A stretch of 7,779 nt of DNA from positions 1 through 7,779 of the forward strand of contig JAJXTX010000120.1 in the NCBI GenBank assembly GCA_021783385.1, read 5' to 3'. Each line of letters begins with the position of its first letter. Position 1 is the stretch's first letter. Of the stretch, positions 1-7,779 are shown one piece after another. Origin of the DNA: Pseudomonadota bacterium (GTDB taxonomy: Bacteria > Pseudomonadota > Gammaproteobacteria > Xanthomonadales > Rhodanobacteraceae). The notes under the pieces were generated by a model, which did not search any database, was not told the origin of the DNA, and saw only the letters and a program-made list of their open reading frames with translations. The translations under genes were made by a program, and so were the position numbers.

Positions 1-254
1 CGCTCGACGTGTTCGCACCCGGCTCCTACAGCCAGTTCGGCAAGCTCACCTCGATCAAGGAGGAGTCCGGCGTGCCGGACTGGAAGGAGATGGTGAGCCA
101 GCTGGTGGAAGGCCACGAGATCGCCGCGCACACCGCGCGCGAATCGATCAAGGCCGCCGATGCCGCCGGCGACGAAGGCACCGCCGATATCGTCACCGGC
201 CGCCTGAAGGAACACGAGAAAACCGCCTGGATGCTGCGCTCGCTGTTGAAGTGA
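1..254 (+). CDS. dps: Dps-family DNA-binding ferritin-like protein, 3' part only
   Basis: The reading frame is open from base 3 at the window edge and ends at TGA 252-254, giving about 83 C-terminal residues of a protein normally about 160-170 aa long. The segment FAPGSYSQFGKL, followed by a Val-Pro-Asp turn, an amphipathic helix with LVEGHE, and the ending HEKTAWMLRSLL, is the recognisable C-terminal half of Dps. This half covers the end of helix C and helix D of the four-helix ferritin fold. Dps dodecamers oxidise and store iron and coat DNA under starvation or peroxide stress in the cytoplasm. The conserved ferroxidase His/Asp/Glu residues lie in the N-terminal half, outside the window, so activity cannot be judged here. 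The GTG at base 9 is internal, because homologous sequence (Leu-Asp) continues upstream of it. The gene is convergent with the M16 peptidase gene, and a REP hairpin lies between the two stops. Confidence 0.9.
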   Translation, partial: LDVFAPGSYSQFGKLTSIKEESGVPDWKEMVSQLVEGHEIAAHTARESIKAADAAGDEGTADIVTGRLKEHEKTAWMLRSLLK

Positions 255-259
255 AAGCC

Positions 260-280
260 GGCGTGCCGTGCCCGCCCTAC
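260..280 (-). repeat. GTAG-type REP unit, minus-strand copy
   Basis: Read on the minus strand, GTAG (280-277) is followed by GGCGGGC, loop ACG, and GCACGCC. This is a 7-bp stem with one mismatch. The form (GTAG at the foot of a GC-rich stem-loop) matches the short palindromic repeats described in Stenotrophomonas and related genomes, which are mobilised by RAYT transposases. It pairs with the plus-strand copy at 294-314 to make a doublet. Family membership is inferred from form only; other genomic copies cannot be seen here. Confidence 0.7.
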
Positions 281-309
281 GCAACGTGCTGCCGTAGGGC
301 GGGCACGGC
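265..309. terminator. Likely bidirectional terminator formed by the REP doublet
   Basis: A perfect 17-bp inverted repeat (265-281 against 293-309) with an 11-base loop lies 10 bases after the dps stop and about 32 bases beyond the peptidase stop on the other strand. The stem is very GC-rich, but no run of T follows on either side. It is therefore not a textbook intrinsic terminator. It may act by blocking or stabilising transcript ends, as REP pairs do. The hairpin is read directly from the sequence; the role is inferred. Confidence 0.55.
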
Positions 310-314
310 CCGCC
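294..314 (+). repeat. GTAG-type REP unit, plus-strand copy
   Basis: GTAG (294-297) is followed by a perfect 7-bp stem: GGCGGGC (298-304), loop ACG, GCCCGCC (308-314). It is oriented opposite to the copy at 260-280, with 13 bases between the two GTAG boxes. Such inverted pairs usually sit between convergent genes, as here. Confidence 0.75.
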
Positions 315-341
315 GCTCTTGCCTCACACGGTATTTCCCCG

Positions 342-3005
342 TCAGCCCTTCGGCGCTGGCCCCTTCACCGCGGTGACGAAGCCGTCGGGACGGATGTACT
401 TCGCATAGGCCTGCTGCACCTGCGGCGCGGTGAGCTGCAGGTAGTGCTGGCCGGCGATGGTCATCGCGTCCAGCGGCTTGCCCTCGATCGACAGCTGCAG
501 CAGCTGGCTGCCGATCGCGCCAAAGCTCGATTCACCCAGCGGAATCTGCCGCAGCAGGATGCCCTTGGCGCGCTTCAGGTCGCTGTCGGACACCGGTTCC
601 TGCTGCATCTGCTTGAGATCCTTCACCACGATGGCGCTGGCCGCCGCCACCTTGTCCGGATCGGCGCCGAACGACACCGTGTAGATGCTGCGGTGCTTGC
701 CCAGACTGAAGCTGGTGCCGACGGTGTAGACCAGCCCGCGCGTATCGCGCAGGTCGTGGTACAGGCGCGAGGCGTAGAAGCCGCCGCCCAGCACCTGGTT
801 GCCGAGGTTGAGCGCAAAGCGGGCCGGATCGTCGCGCGTCACCGCGATGGTCTGCGCCATCGTCACGCTGTCCTGGCTGGCGCTGCGATCGGGTACGTTG
901 AACTGGACCGACGGGTTGGCCGGCACCGCGGGGTAGTCGACCACGGGCTTCGGGCCCACCGCCTTCCAGTCGCCGAACGCCTGCTCCACCACCTGCTTCG
1001 CCTGCACCGGATCGACCTTGCCGACGATCACGATGGTGGTCATGTCGGGGCGGAAGGTTTGCGCGTAGTAGTGCTTCACCCGGGCCAGCGTCAGTTCGAG
1101 CACGTTCTGAGGCTTGGGATAACGAAGCTCCGGGTCAGTGGGTGGCAAAAGTGCCCTTTGCATACCCTTGAGCGTCAGGAACGCAGGCGAGTGCAGCTGC
1201 CCGGCGACGATGCCGGCCAGCTGGTGCTGCACCACGGCGAACGCCTGCGGCGGCAGCGCCGGATGCAGCTCGTTGTCGGCCAGCAGCTTGATGCCGTCGA
1301 CAAAATGCGCCGACGGCACCGACAGCGAAAAGTTGCTGCCGGCCGACGCCTGCGCGCTGATCGCATCCAGCGCCTGCTGGAACTGCAGCCGGTTGAGGCT
1401 AGTGGTGCCGAACGGAAACAATGCCTCCAGCAGATCGGCCACGCCTTCCTGGTGCTTGAGTGCCTGCAGGTCCTGGTTGGTCTTGATCTGGCCGAACACC
1501 TGCACGGTGTCGCTGATCGACTCCGGCTGCACGATCAGGGTGAGGCCGTTCGGCAGCGTGGTCTTCACCGGCGACAGCGTGGAGCGCGGCACCGAGAGCT
1601 TGTCAAACGCGTGCGCCGCCCAGTCCGGCAGGGTCACCGGCTTGTCCGGGCTGGAGGAGAAACTCTCGGCGCCACCGAAGCCCTTGCCGGCCACCGGCTT
1701 GCCCGAGCTTTCCGGCGTGAGCACGGCGGTGACCGCATGCGCGGGAACGAAGGTGGCGCGGGCCAGCGCATTCACGCCGGCCGGCGTCACCGCCTCGATC
1801 GCCGCCTTCATCGCGTCGGGCGAATCCAGCCCCTGGAACGCCAGCGCCTGCGACCACGCGTTGGCCAGCCCGTCGACCGAGTTCTTCTGGAACTCCAGCG
1901 CGGCGATCGCCTTGCGCTTGGCCGCCGCCACCAGCGCCGGATCGATGCCCTTGCTGGCCGCGTCGGCCAGGATCGACTGCATCTTCGCCAGCACCGGCTT
2001 GGGGTTGCCGCCGCGCGGGAAGATGCCCACCGCCAGGCCCAGCCCGGCCTGCGGCATGAACTGGCCGACAAAACCGCCGTACAGCGCGGTGCCGTTCATG
2101 CCCATGCCGAACAGGTCGGCGCGCTGCGAGCCCAGCGCCGCGCTGAGCACGGCGGCAGTGGCGTAATCCTGCGCGGTCAGCCCCGGCATGCGATAGGCCA
2201 GATACACCGAGCCGTACGGGCTGTCGGTGGGCAGCTGCACCGTCTTCGCCTGCACCGGCTGGAACGCGAACGTGGGCCGCGCCGGAATCGTGCCGCGCGG
2301 AATGCCGCCGAACTGCGCCTTGACCTCGGCCAGCGCGGCGGCCGGGTCGACGTCGCCGGCTATCACCAGGATCGCGTTGTTCGGCGCATACCAGGTGTCG
2401 TGGAACTGCTTCAGCATCGCCGCCGTGGTCTTGTCGAACGAGGCGCGCGTGCCGAGCGGCGTATGCGCGTACGGCGTGCCCTCGAACAGCTGCGCCTGCA
2501 ACTGCTCGTAGAACTTGTACGAGGGGTTGGACAGGTCGCGCGACACCTCCTGCTCGATCGCGCCGCGCTCCTTCGCCCAGGCCGCGTCGGTCACGTCCAC
2601 TCCGCGCATGCGCAGCGCCTCCACATGCAGCGCCACGCCCAGATCCTGCGCCGGCGTCACGAAGTAATACTGGGTCACGCTCTGCGTGGTGTCCGCATTG
2701 AACGCGCCGCCCATGTTCGCCGCGATCGCCGCCAGCTGGTCCTTCGACAGCCCCGGGCTGCCGCGAAACATCATGTGCTCCATCGCGTGCGCCGTGCCCG
2801 GAAACGCCGCCGGCGCCTCGTCCGAACCGGCCAGGTAGTTGATCTCGGTGGTCACCACCGGCGCCAGCGTGTCGCGCACGATCACCACGCGCAGGCCGTT
2901 GTCGAGAGTGGCGCGGGTGACGTTGGCTTCGTTCGTTTTCGCAGCTGCCGAACCGGCCAGGGCCAAGGCCACGGCGGCGGCCAGATACTTCATGTGCTTG
3001 TTCAC
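342..3005 (-). CDS. Exported M16 family zinc metallopeptidase (two-domain, insulinase/pitrilysin type)
   Basis: Read from the GTG at 3005 this is an 887-aa protein. Residues 1-22 (MNKHMKYLAAAVALALAG, then Ser-Ala-Ala-Ala) form a signal peptide, so the enzyme should act in the periplasm. The first half carries the inverted zinc motif HAMEH (His73, Glu76, His77) and the third ligand about 76 residues on, in ERGAIEQEVSRD (Glu153). A companion M16 C-terminal domain follows (FHDTWYAPNNAILVIAGDVD). The second half repeats the fold (LPNGLTLIVQPE, then YYAQTFRPDMTTIVIVGKVD) but lacks HxxEH, as is usual for the inactive half of such fused proteins. These enzymes cut peptides held in a closed clam-shell; the substrate here is unknown. 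The start was chosen because AGGA lies 6 bases before GTG. ATGs at 3044, 3011 and 2993 are in frame, but the first has no ribosome site, the second abuts the AGGA, and the third is too far from it. The gene immediately follows an hlyD remnant. Confidence 0.93.
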   Translation of the reverse strand: MNKHMKYLAAAVALALAGSAAAKTNEANVTRATLDNGLRVVIVRDTLAPVVTTEINYLAGSDEAPAAFPGTAHAMEHMMFRGSPGLSKDQLAAIAANMGGAFNADTTQSVTQYYFVTPAQDLGVALHVEALRMRGVDVTDAAWAKERGAIEQEVSRDLSNPSYKFYEQLQAQLFEGTPYAHTPLGTRASFDKTTAAMLKQFHDTWYAPNNAILVIAGDVDPAAALAEVKAQFGGIPRGTIPARPTFAFQPVQAKTVQLPTDSPYGSVYLAYRMPGLTAQDYATAAVLSAALGSQRADLFGMGMNGTALYGGFVGQFMPQAGLGLAVGIFPRGGNPKPVLAKMQSILADAASKGIDPALVAAAKRKAIAALEFQKNSVDGLANAWSQALAFQGLDSPDAMKAAIEAVTPAGVNALARATFVPAHAVTAVLTPESSGKPVAGKGFGGAESFSSSPDKPVTLPDWAAHAFDKLSVPRSTLSPVKTTLPNGLTLIVQPESISDTVQVFGQIKTNQDLQALKHQEGVADLLEALFPFGTTSLNRLQFQQALDAISAQASAGSNFSLSVPSAHFVDGIKLLADNELHPALPPQAFAVVQHQLAGIVAGQLHSPAFLTLKGMQRALLPPTDPELRYPKPQNVLELTLARVKHYYAQTFRPDMTTIVIVGKVDPVQAKQVVEQAFGDWKAVGPKPVVDYPAVPANPSVQFNVPDRSASQDSVTMAQTIAVTRDDPARFALNLGNQVLGGGFYASRLYHDLRDTRGLVYTVGTSFSLGKHRSIYTVSFGADPDKVAAASAIVVKDLKQMQQEPVSDSDLKRAKGILLRQIPLGESSFGAIGSQLLQLSIEGKPLDAMTIAGQHYLQLTAPQVQQAYAKYIRPDGFVTAVKGPAPKG

Positions 3006-3370
3006 GGGCATTCCTGTTGAGTTTGCGGTTGTGTCGTTATGCATCGACTGCTGGAAAGCGAAGGGAGTTCAAGCAGCGCGTCGCCCGCCTTGACGGCTTG
3101 TCCATCATGCACGTGCACGCGGGTGATCGTGCCGACGCTGGGCGCGGCAATGTTGAGCAGCCCTGCATTGGGCACCAGCTGACCGGCAACACTGGCGCGA
3201 CGGGTGTAATGGCCGAGGCACGGAAGCAGCACGATAGCGGTGGCCACGCTCAGGGCCAGGGCCCAGGCGGTCAACAGCCAGCGTGACAGGGGCGCGGCGA
3301 CGAGGATAGAGCCCAGCCATGCGCGGCCCTGCGCGTCCACTGCTTCCTGGCGAAACAACCCCTTCGGCAA
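3002..3370 (-). pseudogene. Truncated HlyD-family secretion adaptor (N-terminal remnant)
   Basis: The frame encodes 122 aa from a TTG start. Residues 5-20 (LFRQEAVDAQGRAWLG), a single membrane helix at about 30-53, HYTRRASVAGQLVPNAGLL at 54-72, and a half lipoyl-like segment GTITRVHVHDGQAVKAGDAL at 80-99 match the start of HlyD/CvaA-type adaptors. Those proteins link an inner-membrane ABC exporter of bacteriocins or other peptides to the outer-membrane channel. Family members are about 400 aa. Similarity stops after residue 102 (near base 3065). The remaining 20 residues (PSLSSSRC, then Gln/Thr-rich) look like out-of-context reading of the M16 leader region, with codons such as ATA, ACA and ACT that are rare in neighbouring genes. 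The coiled-coil hairpin and second lipoyl half are missing, so it cannot work as an adaptor. No partner exporter is in the window. The most likely origin is a deletion joining hlyD to the peptidase gene. Confidence 0.72.
3003..3015 (-). promoter_or_regulatory. Ribosome binding site deciding the GTG start of the M16 gene
   Basis: On the minus strand CAGGAATGCCCGTGAAC places AGGA (3015-3012) 6 bases before GTG (3005-3003). The same GTG overlaps the TGA (3004-3002) of the truncated hlyD frame as GTGA, so ribosomes ending that frame could restart here. Confidence 0.6.
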
Positions 3371-3665
3371 AACCTGTCCCCTTCTTCCTTGATCTGCTCG
3401 GACGCTTGCGAGTGCACTGCTGCGCGGCGCCGGAGGTGCGGAGATTCACATGCGATGACAACACGCAGACATAGGAATTTTTCCTGCCATCCGGTGATCG
3501 CAAGAGTGTGCGGGCAACGTCGAGGGATGCCGCGCTGCGATGGCAGCGACAGGCATATGACGGGCAGGGAAATTTTTCCGCAGGGGCGCAAGCGCACATG
3601 ACGAAGTGATCGAGTCTGACGCGAGAACTTTCGCTCGCCACGCTCTGCGCCAGGCCACTTTTCAT
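3371..3665. other. 295-base gap without a recognised gene
   Basis: No frame here resembles a known protein; the open frames are arginine- and serine-rich chance reads. Two AT-rich near-palindromes stand out in otherwise GC-rich DNA. On the minus strand they are AGGAAAAATTCCT (3485-3473) and CGGAAAAATTTCCC (3580-3567), about 95 bases apart. Next to the hlyD remnant, the minus strand reads GAAGAAGGGGACAGGTTTTG. This resembles the GGGGACAGR-type phrase often found beside RAYT/Y1 transposase genes. No peptide with a double-glycine leader, which an HlyD exporter might serve, was found. Confidence 0.5.
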
Positions 3666-3983
3666 CTACCGCACGAGCGCCGTCTTTGCCGACCGCGCGC
3701 GGGCCTCTGCCAGAATCAGCTCGCACGAGGCGCGTGTGACCAGGTAGTGCTGCGACAGGATCAGGGGCAGCATGGCGATCGGCATCAACAGCTGCGCATC
3801 GTGCGGAAGGTGGATATCTGTGAAGGTCAATCCGAGAAATACCAGCATGCCGCAGAAATACAATATGCCGAGCATCCGATAACGCTTCCACGCCAACTTG
3901 CGCTGCTCGCCGATGATCCCGGCCGCCGTCACATACGACAGCCCGAACTCGCGCTGCAGTCTCCCGATGGTGATGAGCTTCAT
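3666..3983 (-). CDS. Small two-helix membrane protein of unknown function, ancestral last gene of the ABC operon
   Basis: A 105-aa protein of no family I recognise. Residues 1-36 are polar and basic (MKLITIGRLQREFGLS, then EQRKLAWKRYR) and could form a cytoplasmic helical segment. Hydrophobic segments at about 37-57 (LGILYFCGMLVFLGLTF) and 63-83 (AQLLMPIAMLPLILSQHYLV) predict two membrane helices joined by a short Asp-Ile-His-Leu-Pro turn. A charged helical tail follows (ELILAEARARSAK). The ATG start has a strong GGAGG core 6 bases upstream. This ATG overlaps TGA 3982-3980, which is the original stop of the permease gene once the IS is removed. It was therefore translationally coupled to the ABC permease and is a candidate accessory subunit. 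An IS now separates the two, so expression probably depends on read-through or a new promoter. Coding status is well supported; function is inferred from context only. Confidence 0.75.
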   Translation of the reverse strand: MKLITIGRLQREFGLSYVTAAGIIGEQRKLAWKRYRMLGILYFCGMLVFLGLTFTDIHLPHDAQLLMPIAMLPLILSQHYLVTRASCELILAEARARSAKTALVR

Positions 3984-3995
3984 GTCTCCCCTCCC
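3984..3995 (-). promoter_or_regulatory. Strong ribosome binding site of the 105-aa gene
   Basis: The minus strand reads GGGAGGGGAGAC directly before ATG, with GGAGG (3994-3990) 6 bases from the start. The site lies within the last codons of the original permease gene (Glu-Gly-Gly-Glu-Thr) and was left intact by the IS insertion about 50 bases further upstream. Confidence 0.7.
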
Positions 3996-4043
3996 TCAAC
4001 GAATCCATTCGGCAGAAACGGATGCGGCCGCTGCTGCAGGCCG

Positions 4044-4047
4044 CACC
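4044..4047. repeat. Target site duplication CACC, left copy
   Basis: CACC directly abuts the left IS tip and is identical to the copy at 5369-5372. On the coding strand of the interrupted gene it reads GGTG, within a Trp-Cys codon pair. Confidence 0.9.
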
Positions 4048-4074
4048 TGAACCGCCCCGGGTTTCGTGGAGGCT
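4048..4074. repeat. IS terminal inverted repeat, orfB-side end (IRR)
   Basis: It starts TGAACCGCCCCGGGTTTCG and ends GGAGGCT. Compared with the other end it differs only at repeat positions 15, 18 and 20. The outer TG dinucleotide is typical of IS3-family tips. Confidence 0.92.
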
Positions 4075-4086
4075 GTTTGGTTTAAG

Positions 4087-5289
<1,203 letters not shown>

Positions 5290-5318
<29 letters not shown>

Positions 5319-6792
5319 GGCTCCATTCTCTCAAGAGTTGGAGCCTCCTCAAATCCCGGGGCGGTTCACACCAGCCGCGGCGACCGAGCCAGAGCAGCGC
5401 CACCGCCAGTGCGGCCCAGCCCATGGCCAGCGCAAGCACGGTGCCATGGTCCGGTGCAATTCTGCTGCCGTCACTGAAGAGTGGCAGGCCAGCCGTAGCG
5501 CAGATCCAGATATAGCCGGCCGCACCCAGCAGGGTAAAACCCCAGCCGTGCAGCGATACGCCGCCGAAAACCGCCAGCACGAAAGCCAGCATCAGGCCCA
5601 CACCACCCAACTGGCTGAGCGACAGCAAGACCTCACCTTCTTCGCCGACGTGCATGCTGACAGCCATGATCATCAGCACCAGCCACAGTGCCGCCTGTAC
5701 GCACAGTGCCGGCAGCAGGCTGGCGTGCAACAGCGCGCGCTTCATCTTCGCGGCATCGGCCAGCCCCGGCAGCAAGGCCAGCAGTGGCAACTCGGCATTG
5801 TTCTTTTGCCAGCGCTGCTGCAACCATTTCATGGTGCTTAACGCCAGGATCGCGCTGCCAAAGGCGCCGAACTCAATCAGCAACCCGGTACCACCGATCT
5901 CCCGAAACCACACAGCCCCATTGCCAGCATGATCGGCCCACGGCGCAACTATCAGCAGCGCACCCAGCGCCAGACTCAACAGCAGGATCACCGTCTGCCG
6001 CAGGCGGCTTACGGGCGTCTGCGGCACGAACAACCCACCCAAGGCTACGCGCAGACTCTGCTGCGTGTGCCCCGGGCCACTGCCGCGCAGATCGACCGCC
6101 GGCCGCATCCATTCCGGGCCCTGACGGTTCAGCAGGTTATTCCTGCCGACACCCATCGTGCCGCCGCCGCGGTTCCACAGGCCCAGCCGGATCACGAACA
6201 GCATCGGCGCATGGATGCCCTCGGCTCCATGCCCATCGCGCAACACGGCGCGCCAGCGCAGCCAAACCATCAGCCACACCAACACGCTGAACGGGCCAGC
6301 CCATGTCGTGAAACCTGGTTGCGCCGAACCCGGCAGTGGCAACCAATGGGACGTCCCAAGGAAAACCGCCAACATCGCCAGATAACTCGGCAACACGGCA
6401 TACGCCATGCCGAGGCCGGCGCCCAGCAGCAGCTCCACGACGATCACCCGAGCGGGGCCACCGAGCGCACCCAGCCACAGCGTCGGCAGCACAATGCCGA
6501 GCACGGCATATAAGGCGAGACTGGCCAGCACGTCGCGTTCGATCGCGGGCAGACGCAGGCGCCGCGCATCACGGGCCAGCAACAGCACATTGGAAAGACA
6601 CACCCATGCCACCGCATTGAGCTGCGCAGCGATATGGGCCGCATCCAGCGTCCAACTCACCGAATGGCTGTACGCGTGCGGACCGATCCAGACGCATAGC
6701 CCCAACATCACACCGGCTGCCGCCAACACCATATGGCGCGACATCTGCGACAGCGCCTGCCCCGGCAAAATCAATAGCCGCCACAGCCTCAC
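5290..6792 (-). CDS. ABC-2-like transporter permease, C-terminal tail replaced by IS insertion
   Basis: A polytopic membrane protein with about eleven to twelve hydrophobic segments, roughly at residues 20-38, 56-72, 88-112, 116-148 (two), 164-180, 265-285, 303-320, 355-380, 388-437 (two to three) and 450-470. A polar loop at 205-262 carries [14 protein letters not shown] and a Pro/Gln-rich stretch. The start is GTG at 6792, overlapping the ATPase stop as GTGA, which implies coupled translation and a partner relation. Together they should form an ABC exporter in the inner membrane; the substrate is unknown. Native sequence ends at Trp474 (base 5371), just after the last helix. The frame then continues into the IS end for 26 residues ([10 protein letters not shown] to VFP) and stops at 5290, giving 500 aa. 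The uninterrupted protein would have been 495 aa with a different 21-residue tail. All membrane helices survive, so activity may be retained. No closer family was recognised. Confidence 0.8.
5342..5368. repeat. IS terminal inverted repeat, orfA-side end (IRL)
   Basis: The reverse complement starts TGAACCGCCCCGGGATTTG and ends GGAGGCT, matching the other end at 24 of 27 positions. It lies 23 bases upstream of the orfA start. Confidence 0.92.
5369..5372. repeat. Target site duplication CACC, right copy
   Basis: CACC directly abuts the right IS tip and matches 4044-4047, showing insertion by transposition and not by recombination between IS copies. Confidence 0.9.
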
Positions 6793-7685
6793 TCCGCAAT
6801 TTCCACAAACAGATCCTCCAGCCCCAGCGCATCGACGCGCGCGCCGGGGAGGTTCGCCGCTTCCGGCCAGTGGCCGTGCGCGTCGCGTTCGATCACCAGG
6901 CTGAGGCTGCCGTCGTCGTGGCGACGCCGGCTGAGTGACTGCCCAGGAGCGGCGTAGCCGATCTGGCCGGGCAGCCACAGCCGGCCGTAGCGCTCCTTGG
7001 TTTCGTCGACGCTGCAATGCATCAGCAGCTTGCCCTGATGCAGGAAGGCGATCTCCGAGGCGACGCGCTCCAGGTCCGACACGATGTGGGTGGAGAACAG
7101 CACGGTGGTGCCGGACTCGCCGGCGCGCAGCGCGATCTCGCGCAGCAGCTCGCGGCGGGCGACCGGATCGAGCGCGGCGGCCGGCTCGTCCAGCACCAGC
7201 AGCTCGGGCTGCGAGGCCAGCGCGCGGATCAGGTCGACGCGCTGGCGCTCGCCCGGCGACAGCTTGGCCAGCAGCTTGTTCGGCTGGATCTGCCAGCGCT
7301 CCAGCGTGTGCTTCGCGAAAGCGTTGTCCCAGCGCGGATAGAAGCGGCCGACGAAATCGAGCATCTGCTGCGCGGTGAGCCACGCCAGCGCCTCCGGCTG
7401 CTGCGGCACGTAGGCGAGGCGCGCCTTGGTCGCATCGCCCAGTTTCAGCGCCGGCTCGCCGAATACCGTGGCGGTGCCGGCCAGCGGCACCAGCAGGCCC
7501 AGCATGGCGCGGATCAGGGTGGACTTGCCGGCGCCGTTGCGGCCGATCAGGCCGAGCACGCTGCCGGACGCCAGCGTCAGGTCGACGCCGGTGAGCACGC
7601 TGGCGCCCTCGTAGCAGTGTTGCAGCCCGCGCACGGCGAGCGGAGCGACGACGGTGGATTCCCTTTCACGAAGTACGGCATTCAT
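6789..7685 (-). CDS. ABC transporter ATP-binding protein
   Basis: A 298-aa cytoplasmic ATPase that powers the downstream permease. All nucleotide-binding motifs are intact: Walker A GRNGAGKST (48-56, Lys54), Q-loop YVPQQP (Gln95/Gln96), signature LSPGE (142-146), Walker B LLVLDEP (162-168, Glu167), D-loop AALD (to Asp173) and the switch His200 in VLFSTH. A C-terminal extension of about 85 residues after the core ends in [11 protein letters not shown], as in single-domain ATPases of ABC-2 type exporters. The start is ATG at 7685 with GGGGGA 6 bases upstream, overlapping the stop of the preceding gene as ATGA. Its own stop overlaps the permease GTG. The tight overlaps imply one transcript and a fixed stoichiometry. 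The substrate cannot be told from the sequence. Confidence 0.95.
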   Translation of the reverse strand: MNAVLRERESTVVAPLAVRGLQHCYEGASVLTGVDLTLASGSVLGLIGRNGAGKSTLIRAMLGLLVPLAGTATVFGEPALKLGDATKARLAYVPQQPEALAWLTAQQMLDFVGRFYPRWDNAFAKHTLERWQIQPNKLLAKLSPGERQRVDLIRALASQPELLVLDEPAAALDPVARRELLREIALRAGESGTTVLFSTHIVSDLERVASEIAFLHQGKLLMHCSVDETKERYGRLWLPGQIGYAAPGQSLSRRRHDDGSLSLVIERDAHGHWPEAANLPGARVDALGLEDLFVEIAE

Positions 7686-7779
7686 GTCCCATCCCCCAGC
7701 AGTTTGGTCAATCGCCGCAGCACCGGCTCGGCGGGCAATTCAAGTTCGCGGGCCTGCCGCGCCAGATCAAGCAGCTGCG
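7682..7779 (-). CDS. C-terminal end of an upstream operon gene, probably a short GntR/YtrA-type regulator
   Basis: The minus-strand frame enters from the window edge and gives 31 residues: QLLDLARQARELELPAEPVL, then a basic LRRLTKLL stretch, ending Gly-Asp-Gly-Thr. It stops at TGA 7684-7682, overlapping the ATPase start as ATGA. The fragment is an amphipathic helical tail, which fits the C-terminus of the short (about 120-aa) YtrA subfamily of GntR regulators. Those typically precede and repress ABC transporter operons of this layout. The DNA-binding domain lies outside the window, so the identity rests on position and tail character. The frame itself is well supported by the overlap. Confidence 0.5.
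   Translation of the reverse strand, partial: QLLDLARQARELELPAEPVLRRLTKLLGDGT

Larger units (their letters stand above)
3980..4047 (-). pseudogene. Displaced 3' end of the ABC permease gene
   Basis: If the IS (4048-5368) and one CACC copy are removed, the permease frame passes from Gly-Trp (TGG ending at 5371) into Cys-Gly-Leu-Gln-Gln-Arg-Pro-His-Pro-Phe-Leu-Pro-Asn-Gly-Phe-Val and on to Glu-Thr and TGA at 3982-3980. That is 21 residues without a stop, read from the minus strand. The frame match, the exact target duplication and the ATGA overlap with the next start together show that this stretch was the permease C-terminus. It now has no start of its own. Confidence 0.85.

Noticed and set aside
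444..3020. An 858-aa open frame on the plus strand opposite the M16 peptidase gene
   Set aside because: It is rich in Arg, His, Gln and Leu with no domain or motif, and lies fully antisense to a gene with a signal peptide and zinc motif. Long antisense frames are expected opposite GC-rich codons.
3006..3044. ATG at 3044 as start of the M16 peptidase
   Set aside because: There is no ribosome site upstream of it, and the added residues (HNDTTANSTG) would put a polar stretch before the signal peptide. The GTG at 3005 has AGGA at 6 bases.
3371..3665. A possible bacteriocin precursor upstream of the hlyD remnant
   Set aside because: No small frame with a ribosome site and a double-glycine leader was found on either strand.
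5929..6513. A Gln/His-rich 194-aa plus-strand frame resembling a low-complexity protein
   Set aside because: It lies antisense to the membrane segments of the permease. The Gln/His richness is simply the complement of Leu and Trp/Val-rich codons.
6793..7383. An upstream extension of the permease frame that would give a 697-aa protein
   Set aside because: This part is out of phase with the intact ABC ATPase on the same strand and is Arg/Ala-rich. The GTG at 6792, overlapping the ATPase stop, is the sensible start.

Overview
The window is GC-rich DNA, probably from a gammaproteobacterium of the Xanthomonadales/Lysobacterales (Rhodanobacter/Dyella-like). The basis is base composition, protein style and a GTAG-type REP doublet of the kind described in Stenotrophomonas and relatives. 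The taxonomic call is an inference. All complete genes read on the minus strand. Only the cut-off Dps gene at the left edge reads on the plus strand.

Layout from left to right. (1) Bases 1-254 hold the C-terminal half of a Dps/ferritin-like protein. (2) Bases 260-314 hold two inverted GTAG-REP units that together form a 17-bp perfect hairpin, between two convergent genes. (3) Bases 342-3005 encode an exported two-domain M16 zinc peptidase. Its best start is a GTG with a well-placed AGGA. (4) Bases 3002-3370 hold the first quarter of an HlyD-type secretion adaptor. It is broken after about residue 102, and its leftover frame ends in a GTGA overlap with the peptidase start. (5) Bases 3371-3665 carry no recognisable gene. 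(6) Bases 3666-3983 encode a 105-aa protein with two membrane segments and no recognised family. (7) Bases 4048-5368 are a 1321-bp IS3-family element with orfA/orfB in -1 phase, 27-bp imperfect terminal repeats and an exact 4-bp target duplication (CACC). (8) Bases 5290-6792 encode a polytopic ABC-2-like permease whose last codons are displaced by the IS. (9) Bases 6789-7685 encode an ABC ATPase. (10) Bases 7682-7779 hold the end of an upstream gene, probably a short GntR/YtrA-type regulator.

The main result comes from removing the IS and one CACC copy in silico. The permease frame then runs without a break for 21 more codons into a TGA at 3980-3982. That stop overlaps the ATG of the 105-aa gene as ATGA. 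The original locus was therefore a tightly coupled four-gene operon: regulator, ATPase, permease, small membrane protein, joined by ATGA, GTGA and ATGA overlaps. This makes the small unknown protein a candidate third component of the transporter. The IS landed just after the last membrane helix of the permease. It replaced a 21-residue tail with a 26-residue tail read from IS sequence, and it separated the small gene from its partner.

No complete new defence or secretion system is present. The unusual content is the reconstructable transporter operon with its unknown small membrane partner, and the hlyD remnant spliced in front of the peptidase gene.
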